Source: Bolinopsis microptera
Taxonomy: Eukaryota > Ctenophora > Tentaculata > Lobata > Bolinopsidae
Direction of reading: 5' to 3'
Length of the DNA: 64,000 nucleotides
Assembly (NCBI RefSeq): GCF_026151205.1
Contig: NC_087078.1
Span: 17,687,118 to 17,751,117, forward strand
Shown here in pieces: positions 39,488 through 50,934 of the stretch (positions are counted from its first letter, which is position 1; each line of letters starts with the position of its first letter). The notes beneath the pieces are model-generated. The model saw only the letters and a list, made by a program, of their open reading frames with translations, was not told the origin of the DNA and ran no database searches. Position numbers and translations under genes: made by a program.

Positions 39488-40217
39488 CTAAGAAGAATTA
39501 CGTGAGTTATTATATTATTAAAGGGTTGCGTGTTGGCCACCCTGTATATACAACGTTCCATATGCCAAATCTAAATTCGATAATAAACTTCATATTAGTG
39601 CTGCGTGCTGATTAATGTCCTGGTATGGGAATCAATCCACCCACTAGTGATGATAATATATTTTTGTGTTCGGCTGGTTTAAGTTGCAGCCAGCAGTAAA
39701 AGAATTGAAAATAAATTCCCTTTACATATTTCCGATCAGAACATTTTCGGTGATATTGACTGTCATGTTGATATTATTTAATTGCAAATTGATAAAATTT
39801 GTTATTGTATTTAAAGATGATGTAGAGTTTTTAATCATTAATATGACGTACTAGAATTATAGCTACATCGGTAATATGGCCCATTAAATGTTGTATGTAT
39901 GCGCGTTCAAAGGACCATGAACCTGCAAGTTCTTTTTATTTGTTAGTAGAGCATTTTGGGCTATACTGTGTACTGGTTCTAACAAGTTTATTATCGGATG
40001 TTTATTTATATTTATTATGATATTATTATTCATTTCACATAGCCATGTGTATACGCGTACTGCGTGATGCGCTTGTTTCACAAGTAGACTTCGGCGGTCG
40101 CACGCTACTGCAAGCGAAAGGGCTTTGGCGTTAGAGCAAATTATTCATTGTAACGGCAATAAAATTTAAATTTTGTTTTCCTGAAAAATGTTGTCTTCCT
40201 TAGTTTATGATAGCAAG

Positions 40218-40360
40218 CACAGGAGGGCCAAAGTGCAAAGAAACTGCTGCTAACTGCTGCTCATTGCTGTTAACTGGCAACTGCTGCTAACTGCTGCAAA
40301 TGGCGCGCGACAGCAGCAGTCTAGTTAGCAGCAGTTTCTTTGCACTTTGGCCCTCCTGTG
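40218..40360. mobile_element. 143-bp foldback repeat (MITE-like)
   Basis: Near-perfect inverted termini of more than 35 bp: CACAGGAGGGCCAAAGTGC at the left, its reverse complement at the right, each continuing inward into AAAGAAACTGCTGCTAACT. The centre holds further GCTGCTAACT units. The whole would fold into one long hairpin. No clear target-site duplication is visible beyond the palindrome, so whether it moved as a transposon is uncertain. A corrupted copy lies at about 5720-5855. Confidence 0.7.
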
Positions 40361-41358
40361 AGTCGAGCTTCGTGATTATGATTTGGGTTTGGGTTGGAAT
40401 TAAAGTTTATGTAAAACCGTTTTAATTACCTGAAAACCCATAATTAAAACCATAAAAACCATGAAGTCACGTAATAATTTTGGGCAAGCAAATTAGTAAA
40501 AGCCCTATATAATACGCGTTACTGTAACTATTGTATTTAAAATCAAACTAATTGAATTAACCCAGGAAACTTTACCATTTATTGGTTTGTGGCTGCGCTG
40601 GGGTCGATCTCCGAAATTAAAAGAAATAGATCTAGTAGGGTGGATGGTTTTTTAATCGTATTTATGGAATTGGTACCGTTGTAAAGCTTACATTATGACA
40701 GTTCAGATGGCGAAAGTTTTATCGAAAATGGACCAGTCATTGTTCTGGAAATAACAATAATATCAATTGAGTAAACAATAATATCTATGACCAATTTAAC
40801 CATATTAAGAAATGTGGTCGACGATCCAGTATTGAGCATATGTGCAATTGTGCGAGTACAGTATTCTAATTGCCCCCTTCGAGCAGCTAAGGTGCGTCTT
40901 ACTAGCAGTCATGTGACCGAGATCACGTGATAACACCTTTAACTAACTTATAGCCCTGAGGATCAATTGGTACAATGTGTATTGAGGCAAATTGGTCGGG
41001 GTATGTTTTATTATATAATATCAGTATTTACACTGAAACATTCAATAGCTTTCCTTAGCTGTTGGAACAGTGAAAGACCAAAATATTAGATGTTAACCCT
41101 GAGCAAATTGTAGCTTGTAGTTGTACAATTAATATAATCAATAATACTACATACTACCTTGTCGGACTTTATTTAAACGGACTTTAGTTCATAGTTGGAT
41201 GCTAGAAGCCCAAGTTTACAATTTACCTCGGAAATTTATCTCGTACCGTTTTAAAACCAGATCTCGGAGAAAGCTTCACCTTAGAGTATTTTAAACCTAA
41301 TTCTCGGTCAGACGTTTTACAATCTCCGAACAGTGTGACTATAATTATTTGGCCAGTT

Positions 41359-42335
41359 GGTAGATCACCGACCGGCTATAAGCCGGCTACTAACCGGCTA
41401 TAAGCCGGCTTATAGCCGGCTACAATTTTTATAGCCGGCTATAAGCCGGCTTATAGCCGGTTAGTAGCCGCTTACATTTGATGTTGAGCGACGGCTATTA
41501 GCCGGTTATAAGCCTGCTATTAGCCGTTTTGGTATTAAAAGTGGTTATAAGCCGGCTATAAGCCGGCTTATAGCCGGTTAGTAGCCGCTTACATTTGTTG
41601 TTGAGCGACGGCTATTAGCCGGTTATAAGCCTGCTATTAGCCGTTTTGGTATTAAAAGTGGTTATGTTATAAGCCGGCTATAAGCCGGCTATAAGCCGGT
41701 TATAAGATATTAACTCAACTATGCATCGTACTGAACGATAGTCAGGAGCCGGCTATAAGAAATTCAGTGAAAACGGCTATTAGCCGGTTATAAGCCGGCT
41801 ATTAGCCGTTTAGGTATCGAAAGTGGTTATAAGCCGGCTATAAGCCGGTTATAAGATATTAACTCAGTTCAGTACGATGAAGTTAAGTTAATATCTTATA
41901 GCCGGCTTATAGCCGGCTTATAACCACTTTCGATACCTAAACGGCTAATAGCCGGCTTATAACCGGCTAATAGCCGTTTTCGCTGAATTTCTTATAGCCG
42001 GCTCCTGACTATCGTTCAGTACGATGAAGTTGAGTTAATATCTTATAACCGGCTTATAGCCGGCTTATAGCCGGCTTATAACCACTTTCGATACCTAAAC
42101 GGCTAATAGCCGGCTTTTAACCGGCTAATAGCCGTTTTCACTGAATTTCTTATAGCCGATACCTAAACGGCTAATAGCCGGCTTATAACCGGCTTATAGC
42201 CGTCGCTCAACAACAAATGTAAGCGGCTACTAACCGGCTATAAGCCGGCTTATAGCCGGCTATAAAAATTGTAGCCGGCTATAAGCCGGTTTATAGCCGG
42301 CTTATAACCGGCTTATAGCCGGTCGGTGATCTACC
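41359..42335. repeat. Palindromic GCCGG/TTATA array, left arm
   Basis: About 1 kb built from GGCTATAAGCC, GGCTTATAGCC and GGCTATTAGCC units that are themselves palindromic. Larger inverted sub-units contain CGTACTGAACGATAGTCAGG and TATCGAAAGTGGTTATAAG. The whole block is bounded by TTGGTAGATCACCGACCGG at the left and its reverse complement at the right, so it forms a foldback unit within the transposon arm. No coding capacity. Confidence 0.9.
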
Positions 42336-42986
42336 AATTTCCCCTTCATAGTTGGATGCTAAAAGCCCAAGTGTTCATTTTAATGTCCGTTCATTTCAAT
42401 ATCCGTTCAAATTTTGGAGGACATCCTAAGTAGACGGACCCTTCCGAGTAGTACAACCTATTTCTTGGGCAGCAGTTTGAGTTTAGCTCGTACCGTTTTA
42501 AAACCAGATCTTGGAGCAGAGTTCACCTTAGAGTATTTGAAACCTAGTTCCCGGGCAGCAGTTCAGCACTTTTAATCAGAACCCACGAATTTATTTTTCC
42601 TGGTATTACCATTCACCAATTAGTGTTAAATTCATGCCATATTAAAACCAACGGGGTGTTATGATTATGTAACTTGCGGTTTCATTGAAGAAGTGGCTTT
42701 GAAACAATTTGCACTGCAATAGCCCCTAAGCTTATTTAACAATATTCCTCATGAAGGCCAAGGTTAGCTTGCTCAATGGACACTTTTAACAAATTTTTCA
42801 GGCCTCAGGGTAACTTCATGATTACTGTAACTGAAATTCCATGTTCTGCAAAATATTGATTGATGTGCCTAAAATCCATGCCCCAAAATTACCATCACAT
42901 ATTAGTCTCAATATTCGATAATCGTATAGCTATAAGTACAGCAGCGCCATCAATAACACCAATTTTATAATTTTTTGAGCACCACC

Positions 42987-45900
42987 ATGAAACTTGAAGA
43001 TTTTGTTAAACCAGATCGTTTAAATTCATTTTGTCGTCCAACTCTGCTACGTCATGTTTTGTCACATTTACTTTTTCTCGTCGAAGAAGCCAATATAGGT
43101 AGGAAGAAAAAACTTTCGATTTTTGAGTTCTACCGTCCTGTTGCTATTGACCTGCTTGCTTTGTACGATGTCACAGAAAAGTCCGAAATTCGTAGAATTG
43201 CACCTGGTATTGCTAAGTAAGTACCATATTTTTATGTTCTCATATTTGGCGTCAATATACTATTCGTTGATATTTAAGTGCTTTTTCCGATCTGTTTTAT
43301 TCATTCCGTTTCTATTTATTTATGCAGTTTGTATTTAGCGTTCATATCCGGTGTGGATAATTGCCAATCGTGATTCGTGTGACTGATATTCATAGTCCAT
43401 TCTAGTTAATATAATGCTATTTATAATTATATTTCTTATAAAATTGGTTACGCTATTTGTAATTTGAAAACTATTGCAGGAAAATAAGAACCATTGATAC
43501 AAAACTCCGAGATCTCTCAGCTAAGGCGGCACAGTCCAGGATGGACAAGTTCACTAACAGTCTAAATGAACCTTTTGATGTCCTACCCAAAAAGAAACTT
43601 GAAGTTGAAGCCCCTGTGCAAGTTAATCTCATCACTCCTGCTCTCAGCGATGTTACTACATCAGATTTATTGCCCGTAAGCACTTTTCAATACGAATACA
43701 TAATTAGTTGTTAAAATAGCCTAACTGAGATAATATTGATATAATATCATTGACCGTCAAATGATCAATTTAATCTCTGCGCCGACATTGTGATAATTGA
43801 TAAAGGGAGCTGTTGTAATGAACAATTTTTAGAACACAACCTAACTTTTATTTTCACATAAAAGTATATTTAAATGCCCTGGCCGTCTTTAATAAAATCA
43901 CGGACAACAATACAATTACTTGTTAACGACAGGTTGTTTATCTAAGCGATGACTCAGCAAGTCAACATAGCTACATTGACCCAAGAGATGAAAAGGATGC
44001 TGATTTTCATCCAGCCTCGTCGAGTTCCTCTACTAGTGCTTCGGAAACACCGAAAATCACGGTTTCCACTTACCTGAACTGCAGTCTGGATGGTATGGCA
44101 GCTGAGTTAGAAAGAAATTCTGCCGGCTTGGAGTCGACGGCACGCACGTTAACATCATTTTGCAGGGAACTATACAAAGGGGGTCATCTACAGCAGCCAT
44201 TTGTTGTTCCCCGGTCAAAACTTCAAAGCACATGTAAAAGAGATGGAAAGAAGAGGCTTGAAGCACTGTCAACTCGTTCTCCGTTAGGTTTGTACATATA
44301 ATGTCTTAACGTTAATCAGCTTAGTTTTTGTCTTTGACTTTTGGACATATTTATTACTACAAAAAACTTTTAACTTTACTATTAGAATGAGTATGCTATA
44401 AATTAAAACTTGTTATTTTGCAGCAATATTCTTTGACGGAAAGGAGGATAAGAATATAAGGATGAGCCAAAAAGATGAAAAAGGTCACATACGACATAGT
44501 GTGGGGAAACGGAGCCACTACTCTGTGGTAGAACAGCCTGGTGCGATCCCTCTTGGGATGTTTGTTCCAGAACAATCGACTGGTAAGCATTACTATTATT
44601 TAGATTAAACTTCGATTGAAAGTACGTTTAAAATTGTTCTTCTCCAGATTAGTGGTATAATGAACAGTTTAATGTTACAATTATATGTCTCGTTCCTGCA
44701 TCAGATTTCCGGAAAGGCTCTGCAGTTACACTGTAACATTTATGCGGATTCTTTGTTGATTACTTAATGTTTATATAGGTAGAGGCATTGCTGTTGGATT
44801 GTATGACTACTTCCTAAGTCGTGGCATAACCACGGACAATACATTGTCTATAGGTGGAGACAACACTAGTGTTAATTCTGGCTACTTGGTAAGCAAATAA
44901 CTCATTTTTCATTTACGATTAAAAACTTTTTATGTTATAGCTGAGCATTGGACACTATCAAACAGCGACACAACCATTTCGTTCTCATAAAAATGTTGAA
45001 ATAAATCATTTTCAGGGAGGTGCTTTTCGAGAGTTTGAGGTTCTGCTACATCGAGCACTCCAAAGAGCCCTGTGCCTCTTACACCAAGTGGAACTCCCCC
45101 TAAGGAAATTGTACTTTCACTATGGAGGATCGACCAAGGGTGTGTTATTTACTTTAAAATTGAAGCTCTGTAGTCTTTTAGAATAACAGTTCAAAATTTC
45201 CACAATATTAAACATTCCTTACTGTAACAATTGCAAGGATTTCCTTGATAACTAAACGAATAAATTATAATTGTGATTAATATCATCATCGTTAATTCTT
45301 ACTTTCTAATACTTACACTTAAAGTAAAGTATCTATATTATGTATCATTACAGCACCTGGTGACTTTGACGGACCTATGGGGCCTTTCATTATGTCCAAC
45401 GAACTTTGGCTGAAACCAGTTAGAGTTTTCAAAACGATCGGTAAAGATTTTCCTCGACTGCCCCAAGAGGTGATATATAATTTAAATTGTTATAACTAAT
45501 GAATAATCTTATTTTTGGATAGTTAGTACGTTTCTAATTTGCTGATAAGATAGTGCTGAACCGTTTTCCAGTTCCATGTTTGTCAACCATTGCGATAATT
45601 CTCGACGAAATCATAGAGCTCTTCCCAAGCAATATTAAATTAATTGCCATATTTTTTTCAGACATTGAGTAAGATGTCGAATGATGGCAAGTTGATGTAT
45701 AAGTATTGCATCACTGTCGAGACTGGTTTACACGACGACTTCGTGTACAATACAATCGGAAACTGCTCTACTGCTCGGTGGATTACGTTTGGAGCCAGAA
45801 TCCTCCGATTTTACATATCGGGGGATCTTTCCTACAACACCCATATTTCTGAGTGTTTAGAGAGGATGGTGAACTTTATTGTAAATGTATATTACAAGGT

Positions 45901-47386
45901 ACAAATCAGAATATAGTGCTGGCACTTGTGAATTGCTTGCTAATTTTTATTGAAATAAATGATTTTAGAATATTGATTGAAAATGTACAGCATATGTTTT
46001 CTTTGTACCAAAGCTGCTCAGAGTTTCTATTAAATCGGACTTAAATAATTACTACTAGCATTTGATGGTTCTAATTCAATAGGTGTTTGCCAACATTAAG
46101 ATGAGGAGCAGCTTAACAGACGCCCCAGCCCATCTTTTCGATCAGATACGACTCACATGGAAACACTGCGAACCAGCAGAGCGTAAGGTCGTTTTTGAGT
46201 CGATACAACAGAACGGCTATATGGCTCATCCCGAGAGCGTGATACTCGCCATGCTAGGTATGAATGACAACGAATAGTGAATATTATTTAAAAACTATAA
46301 TACATGAAGTATAAGCCGCTCGTTTCCTTGCCGTGTGATCATCGCATTTATGTCTTTATCTGTTATATCTCCAAATAACATCATAGTAATAAGAGTATAA
46401 TATCATCATAGCAGTAAATATTCAACTTATATTCTGTACTTACGTCCGAATTCTTGCAGTTATAAATAAAATTAATAAATGCACAATTGCTCCTAGAATC
46501 GCTTGAATTTAACACATTATTCAACCCGCAAGATTTTACATCTATAATAGTATAGATATACTATACCTATAGCATATTTTTACCCAGGCGATCACAACAA
46601 AGACCATCGAGAGAAAGGAATAGGGATTGTAAAGAATATTCGTCAATCAGAGGAGTGGGACAAGCACGTCGAAAGAGAGTCTGGTGTTCAGCGACCTAGA
46701 CGAATCCGACATTTCAAGTCCCCAAAGATATTCTTCGGATGTAAAACATATATGGAGATGGTCAGACTGAAGGTTGTGGTGAGTTTATAGATTATGTATA
46801 ATGATAGCAAAGTCTGGCAAACTAAAAGTGAGAACTCTTCGTGGTCATTCTACTGAACTAGTAGAATGCAGAATTTGTTAACTAATTTGCTTTACCAACT
46901 CTGTCAAATATTCCACGGGACTCGGTCCCTGTTTAGTGTTTAGCTTATAGTTATATTATACTAGTATTACCATTTACCGGTCAAATAAATAATTTTCCCT
47001 TCAATCAGAAAGAGAACGGTCCGGTTCCAAAGAAGATAATCTTCGAAACGTACGACAATGAGTGGGAGCCAGTAACTTGCCCTCCCCTCATCTCCAAAAT
47101 GTCAACTGCTGACCTGGAAAAGATAAGGGAAGCCCCCCTGGTTTGTAAGATTCCTTGCCATAGTCAATCTGTGGAACACACTGTTGCACTTGTGTCCCAC
47201 GCTGCTCAACGACGTCGGACTGAAGACACTCAGCTGATGAGTGTCCTTCAGATAGGAGCTGCACGGAAAGAGTTTTCGGGTAGAGTAACGCACAAGCGGT
47301 ACAGAACTGAAACAGACTCGACTCCAAAGTCGAAGAAAGTTAAAGATACGCCCTTTAACAGGGAACTATTTAAGGATTTCGATTAA
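42987..47386 (+). CDS. Transposase, uncharacterised animal family, 11 exons, intact
   Basis: Exons: 42987-43216, 43480-43675, 43933-44287, 44424-44582, 44779-44888, 45016-45139, 45354-45469, 45662-45898, 46083-46257, 46588-46778, 47009-47386. All have GT-AG borders and matching phases; the joined frame is 2271 nt, 756 residues plus stop. Start is the first ATG (MKLEDFVKP). Conserved landmarks: an AIFFDGKEDK strand (candidate first catalytic Asp), a GGDNTSVNSG motif (candidate second Asp), LLHQVELPLRKLY, STKAPGDFDGPMG, STARWITFGARILRFYIS, QNGYMAHPES and, after a charged insertion, PCHSQSVEHTVALV (candidate catalytic Glu). The C-terminus is basic (KSKKVK), a likely nuclear signal. From memory this order matches a large group of animal proteins deposited as uncharacterised. 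The RNase H-like DDE fold and transposase role are inferred from the motifs plus the flanking inverted repeats and target duplication. Confidence 0.85.
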
Positions 47387-48708
47387 TAGACTTCAAATTA
47401 GTATAATCTATAAACTGAAAGTGGATGGTAATGAATTGTTGATAAATAACTATAAGTACTTTTGGAAAATAGTATTATTTATATTAAAATACTGTAATGA
47501 AAATCGAAGTTTTACAAATATATGAATTATGAAAAAAGAAAGTTCTGTTTTTAATTTTGTCATATAAGTATTAAGTGTTGGCGAAAAAATCATGGTACAT
47601 TTTGTTGTAAAAAATTGGAACTTCGGTAACGCTAACAGTAATTATGAAATTGCCCTGAAAAATGTGTTAAAAGTGTCCATTGAGCAAGCTCACCCTCATG
47701 AGGAATATTGTTAAATAAGCTTAGGGGCTATTGCAGTGCAAATTGTTTCAAAGCCACTTGTTCAATTAACCGCAAGTTACATAATCATAACACCCCGTTG
47801 GGTCTAATATGGCATGAATTTAACACTAATTGGTAAATGGTAATACCAGGAAAAATAAATTTGTGGGTTCTGATTAATAGTATCTCATAACATAGTCATA
47901 GTATAATTTAGTATTAACTAGTTGCAGTGTTCAATGCAGATCGAAAAATTAAATTCAAAACCAAGTAGTATGAATATGTCATGGTTTATTCAATATAACA
48001 GTAGTAGTACAATATGAATAATAATTTAATTTAAAGCGATACGAGCTAAACTGCTGCCCGTAATTAGGCTTCAAATACTCTAAGGTGAACTCTGCTCCAA
48101 GATCTGGTTTTAAAACGGTACGATCTATACTGCTGCCCAAGAGTTAGGTTCCAAATACTCTAAGGTGAACTATGCTCAAAGATTTGGTTTTAAAACGGTA
48201 CAATCCGAACAGTGTGACTATAATTTCACAATACAGTATAATATAGTCGCACTGTTCAGAGATTGTAGCCGGCTTATAACCACTTTCGATACCTAAACGG
48301 CTATTAGCCGGTTATAAGCCGGCTATTAGCCGTTTAGGTATCGAAAGTGGTTATAAGCCGGCTATAAGCCGGCTATAAGCCGCAGAGGCACATATTAGGT
48401 GCGGTAAAAAAATTGAAATTATGCAGTACCTCACCTGACTATAAAGGTTAAATGTGCGGTAAGGTGCGGTAAATTTTTACCAATTATGCGGCAAATGTGC
48501 GGCGATTTTTTCGAAATTTGTGCGGGAATTGTGCGGTTTTCTTTTGCATTTTCTCAAGGACTTTGGAAATTCTAAACGTATAACCGCCGCTCTTATCAAA
48601 AATAGGTCTGTTTATGTGTTACTGAGGGTGTAGTTCTTTACTAAGACCATGATTGAACCTAATATTGAGATTCAGTTATCTGAGAACAGTGACTTGATCT
48701 GGTAGAGA

Positions 48709-48843
48709 TCAGGAGACAGTTATTTGAAGACGCCTCTTGATAGAGTCGATCAGATCCCATGCAGGTATCTTCTGTTTCTTGTGTGGTGAGCTTGATGATG
48801 GGTCACTGTCTGTAGCTGTTCGTTTCTTTAGGAAACGGTCCAT
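48709..48843 (-). pseudogene. hAT-type transposase first-exon remnant
   Basis: About 44 codons starting MDRFLKKRTATDS and continuing SSSSPHKKQKIPAWDL. Starts of the form MDxFLKK followed by a basic, serine-rich stretch are frequent at the N-terminus of hAT-derived proteins. The frame ends with TGA after RLQITVS, with no following exon, so it is a remnant left after internal deletion. It may supply a transcript start only. Confidence 0.45.
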
Positions 48844-48944
48844 GACGTTGTGATGTGATATAGAGTAATCATATGATGTGGTGAAGTTACGAATGATAAC
48901 TGATACACTATAATCGAAGTACGGTAACGACGAGGGTTCCATAA

Positions 48945-49325
48945 CGGCCTGGGTCACGGTCCCGAAAGGGCCTGGGTCACGGTCCCGAAAGGGCCTGGGT
49001 AACGGTCCCGAAAGGGCCTGGGTCACGGTCCCGAAAAGGCCTGGGTCACGTGATAACCGGGTCACGTGGCCTAGGCATGAGTTCCAAAAGGGCCTGAGTC
49101 ACGGTCCCGAAAGGGCCTGGGTCAGGGTCCCGAAAGGGCCTGGGTCACGTGGTAACTGGGTCAAGTGGCCTAGGTATGAGTTCCAAAAGGGCCTGGGTCA
49201 CGGTCCCGAAAGGGCCTGGGTCAGGGTCCCGAAAGGGCCTGGGTCAGGGTCCCGAAAGGGCCTGGGTCACGGTCCCGAAAGGGCCTGGGTCAGGGTCCCG
49301 AAAGGGCCTGAGTCACGGTCCTAAA
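48945..49325 (+). repeat. ~23-bp GC-rich minisatellite
   Basis: About fifteen copies of a unit reading GGGCCTGGGTCACGGTCCC plus GAAA, with variants carrying GTCAGGG in place of GTCACGG, and two longer spacer forms containing CACGTGGTAACTGGGTCA. It is inside the nested hAT-like element. The Gly/Pro-rich frames it gives on both strands are artefacts of the repeat. Confidence 0.92.
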
Positions 49326-50934
49326 AGAGCCCGACTTTTAAAATATTTTGGTTTTTACACTCGAAAATCTTAACGCGAAAATTTCAAAATTATGCGAAAT
49401 TACGCGAAAATTCTAGATTATGCGGAAATATGCAGAAAATTACAAAATGTGCGGAAAACAATAAATTATGCGGAAATGTGCGGAAAACGGTAAATTGTGC
49501 GATCCCGCACCCATCGCACCTAATATGTGCCTCTGAATTAAGCCGGTTATAAGATATTAACTCAACTTCATCGTACTGAACGATAGTCAGGAGCCGGCTA
49601 TAAGAAATTCAGCGAAAACGGCTATTAGCCGGTTATAAGCCGGCTATTAGCCGTTTAGGTATCGAAAGTGGTTATAAGCCGGCTATAAGATATTAACTTA
49701 ACTTCATCGTACTGAACTGAGTTAATATCTTATAACCGGCTTATAGCCGGCTTATAACCACTTTCGATACCTAAACGGCTAATAGCCGGCTTATAACCGG
49801 CTAATAGCCGTTTTCACTGAATTTCTTATAGCCGGCTCCTGACTATCGTTCAGTACGATGCATAGTTGAGTTAATATCTTATAACCGGCTTATAACATAA
49901 CCACTTTTAATACCAAAACGGCTAATAGCAGGCTTATAACCGGCTAATAGCCGTCGCTCAACAACAAATGTAAGCGGCTACTAACCGGCTATAAGCCGGC
50001 TTATAGCCGGCTTATAACCACTTTTAATACCAAAACGGCTAATAGCAGGCTTATAACCGGCTAATAGCCGTCGCTCAACATCAAATGTAAGCGGCTACTA
50101 ACCGGCTATAAGCCGGCTTATAGCCGGCTATAAAAATTGTAGCCGGCTATAAGCCGGCTTATAGCCGGTTAGTAGCCGGCTTATAGCCGGTCGGTGATCT
50201 ACCAACTGGCCAAATAATTATAGTCACACTGTTCGGAGATTGTAAAACGTCTGACCGAGAATTAGGTTTAAAATACTCTAAGGTGAAGCTTTCTCCGAGA
50301 TCTGGTTTTAAAACGGTACGAGATAAATTTCCGAGGTAAATTGTAAACTTGGGCTTCTAGCATCCAACTATGAACTAAAGTCCGTTTAAATAAAGTCCGA
50401 CAAGGTAGTATGTAGTATTATTGATTATATTAAATGTACAACTACAAGCTACAATTTGCTCAGGGTTAACATCTAATATTTTGGTCTTTCACTGTTCCAA
50501 CAGCTAAGGAAAGCTATTGAATGTTTCAGTGTAAATACTGATATTATATAATAAAACATACCCCGACCAATTTATCTCAATACACATTGTACCAATTGAT
50601 CCTCAGGGCTATAAGTTAGTTAAAGGTGTTATCACGTGATCTCGGTCACATGACTGCTAGTAAGACGCACCTTAGCTGCTCGAAGGGGGCAATTAGAATA
50701 CTGTACTCGCACAATTGCACATATGCTCAATACTGGATCGTCGACCACATTTCTTAATATGGTTAAATTGGTCATAGATATTATTGTTTACTCAATTGAT
50801 ATTATTGTTATTTCCAGAACAATGACTGGTCCATTTTCGATAAAACTTTCGCCATCTGAACTGTCATAATGTAAGCTTTACAACGGTACCAATTCCATAA
50901 ATACGATTAAAAAACCATCCACCCTAAGATCTAG

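Larger units (their letters stand above)
48383..49535 (-). mobile_element. Nested non-autonomous hAT-like element
   Basis: Inverted termini CAGAGGCACATATTAGGTGC at 48383 and its reverse complement ending at 49535 bound 1153 bp with repeated GTGCGG motifs near each end. CAG...CTG termini of this kind are common in hAT elements. TAAGCCG precedes the left end and recurs three bases after the right end, an imperfect candidate duplication made hard to judge by the surrounding GCCGG array. Inside are the remnant of a first exon (48709-48843) and a GC-rich minisatellite. No transposase catalytic region remains. Confidence 0.65.
48262..50215. repeat. Palindromic GCCGG/TTATA array, right arm, interrupted
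   Basis: Right-arm counterpart of 41359-42335, with the same GGCTTATAGCC-type units, ending CCGGTCGGTGATCTACCAA. It is split by a nested hAT-like element (48383-49535). The inner boundary differs from the left arm, so the two arms have been rearranged internally since they were made. Confidence 0.85.
40628..50934. mobile_element. Complete long-TIR DNA transposon with 8-bp TSD
   Basis: The element spans 40636-50926 and is flanked by identical AGATCTAG at 40628-40635 and 50927-50934. Termini are TAGGGTGGATGGTTTTTTAA inverted. The inverted repeats continue inward from 40636 to about 42841 and from 50926 back to about 47621, i.e. 2.2 and 3.3 kb, the right one longer because of a nested insertion at 48383-49535. 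Between them lies one 11-exon transposase gene, starting 146 bp inside the left arm and ending 235 bp before the right arm. An 8-bp duplication and TAGGG-type ends fit the hAT superfamily, but the encoded protein does not show the usual hAT C-terminal signature I would expect. It looks recent: the duplication is perfect and the gene open. Confidence 0.88.

Noticed and set aside
41359-42335. Regularly spaced repeats suggesting a CRISPR array
   Set aside because: Units are overlapping palindromes without unique spacers, and the DNA is animal; they are transposon-arm repeats.
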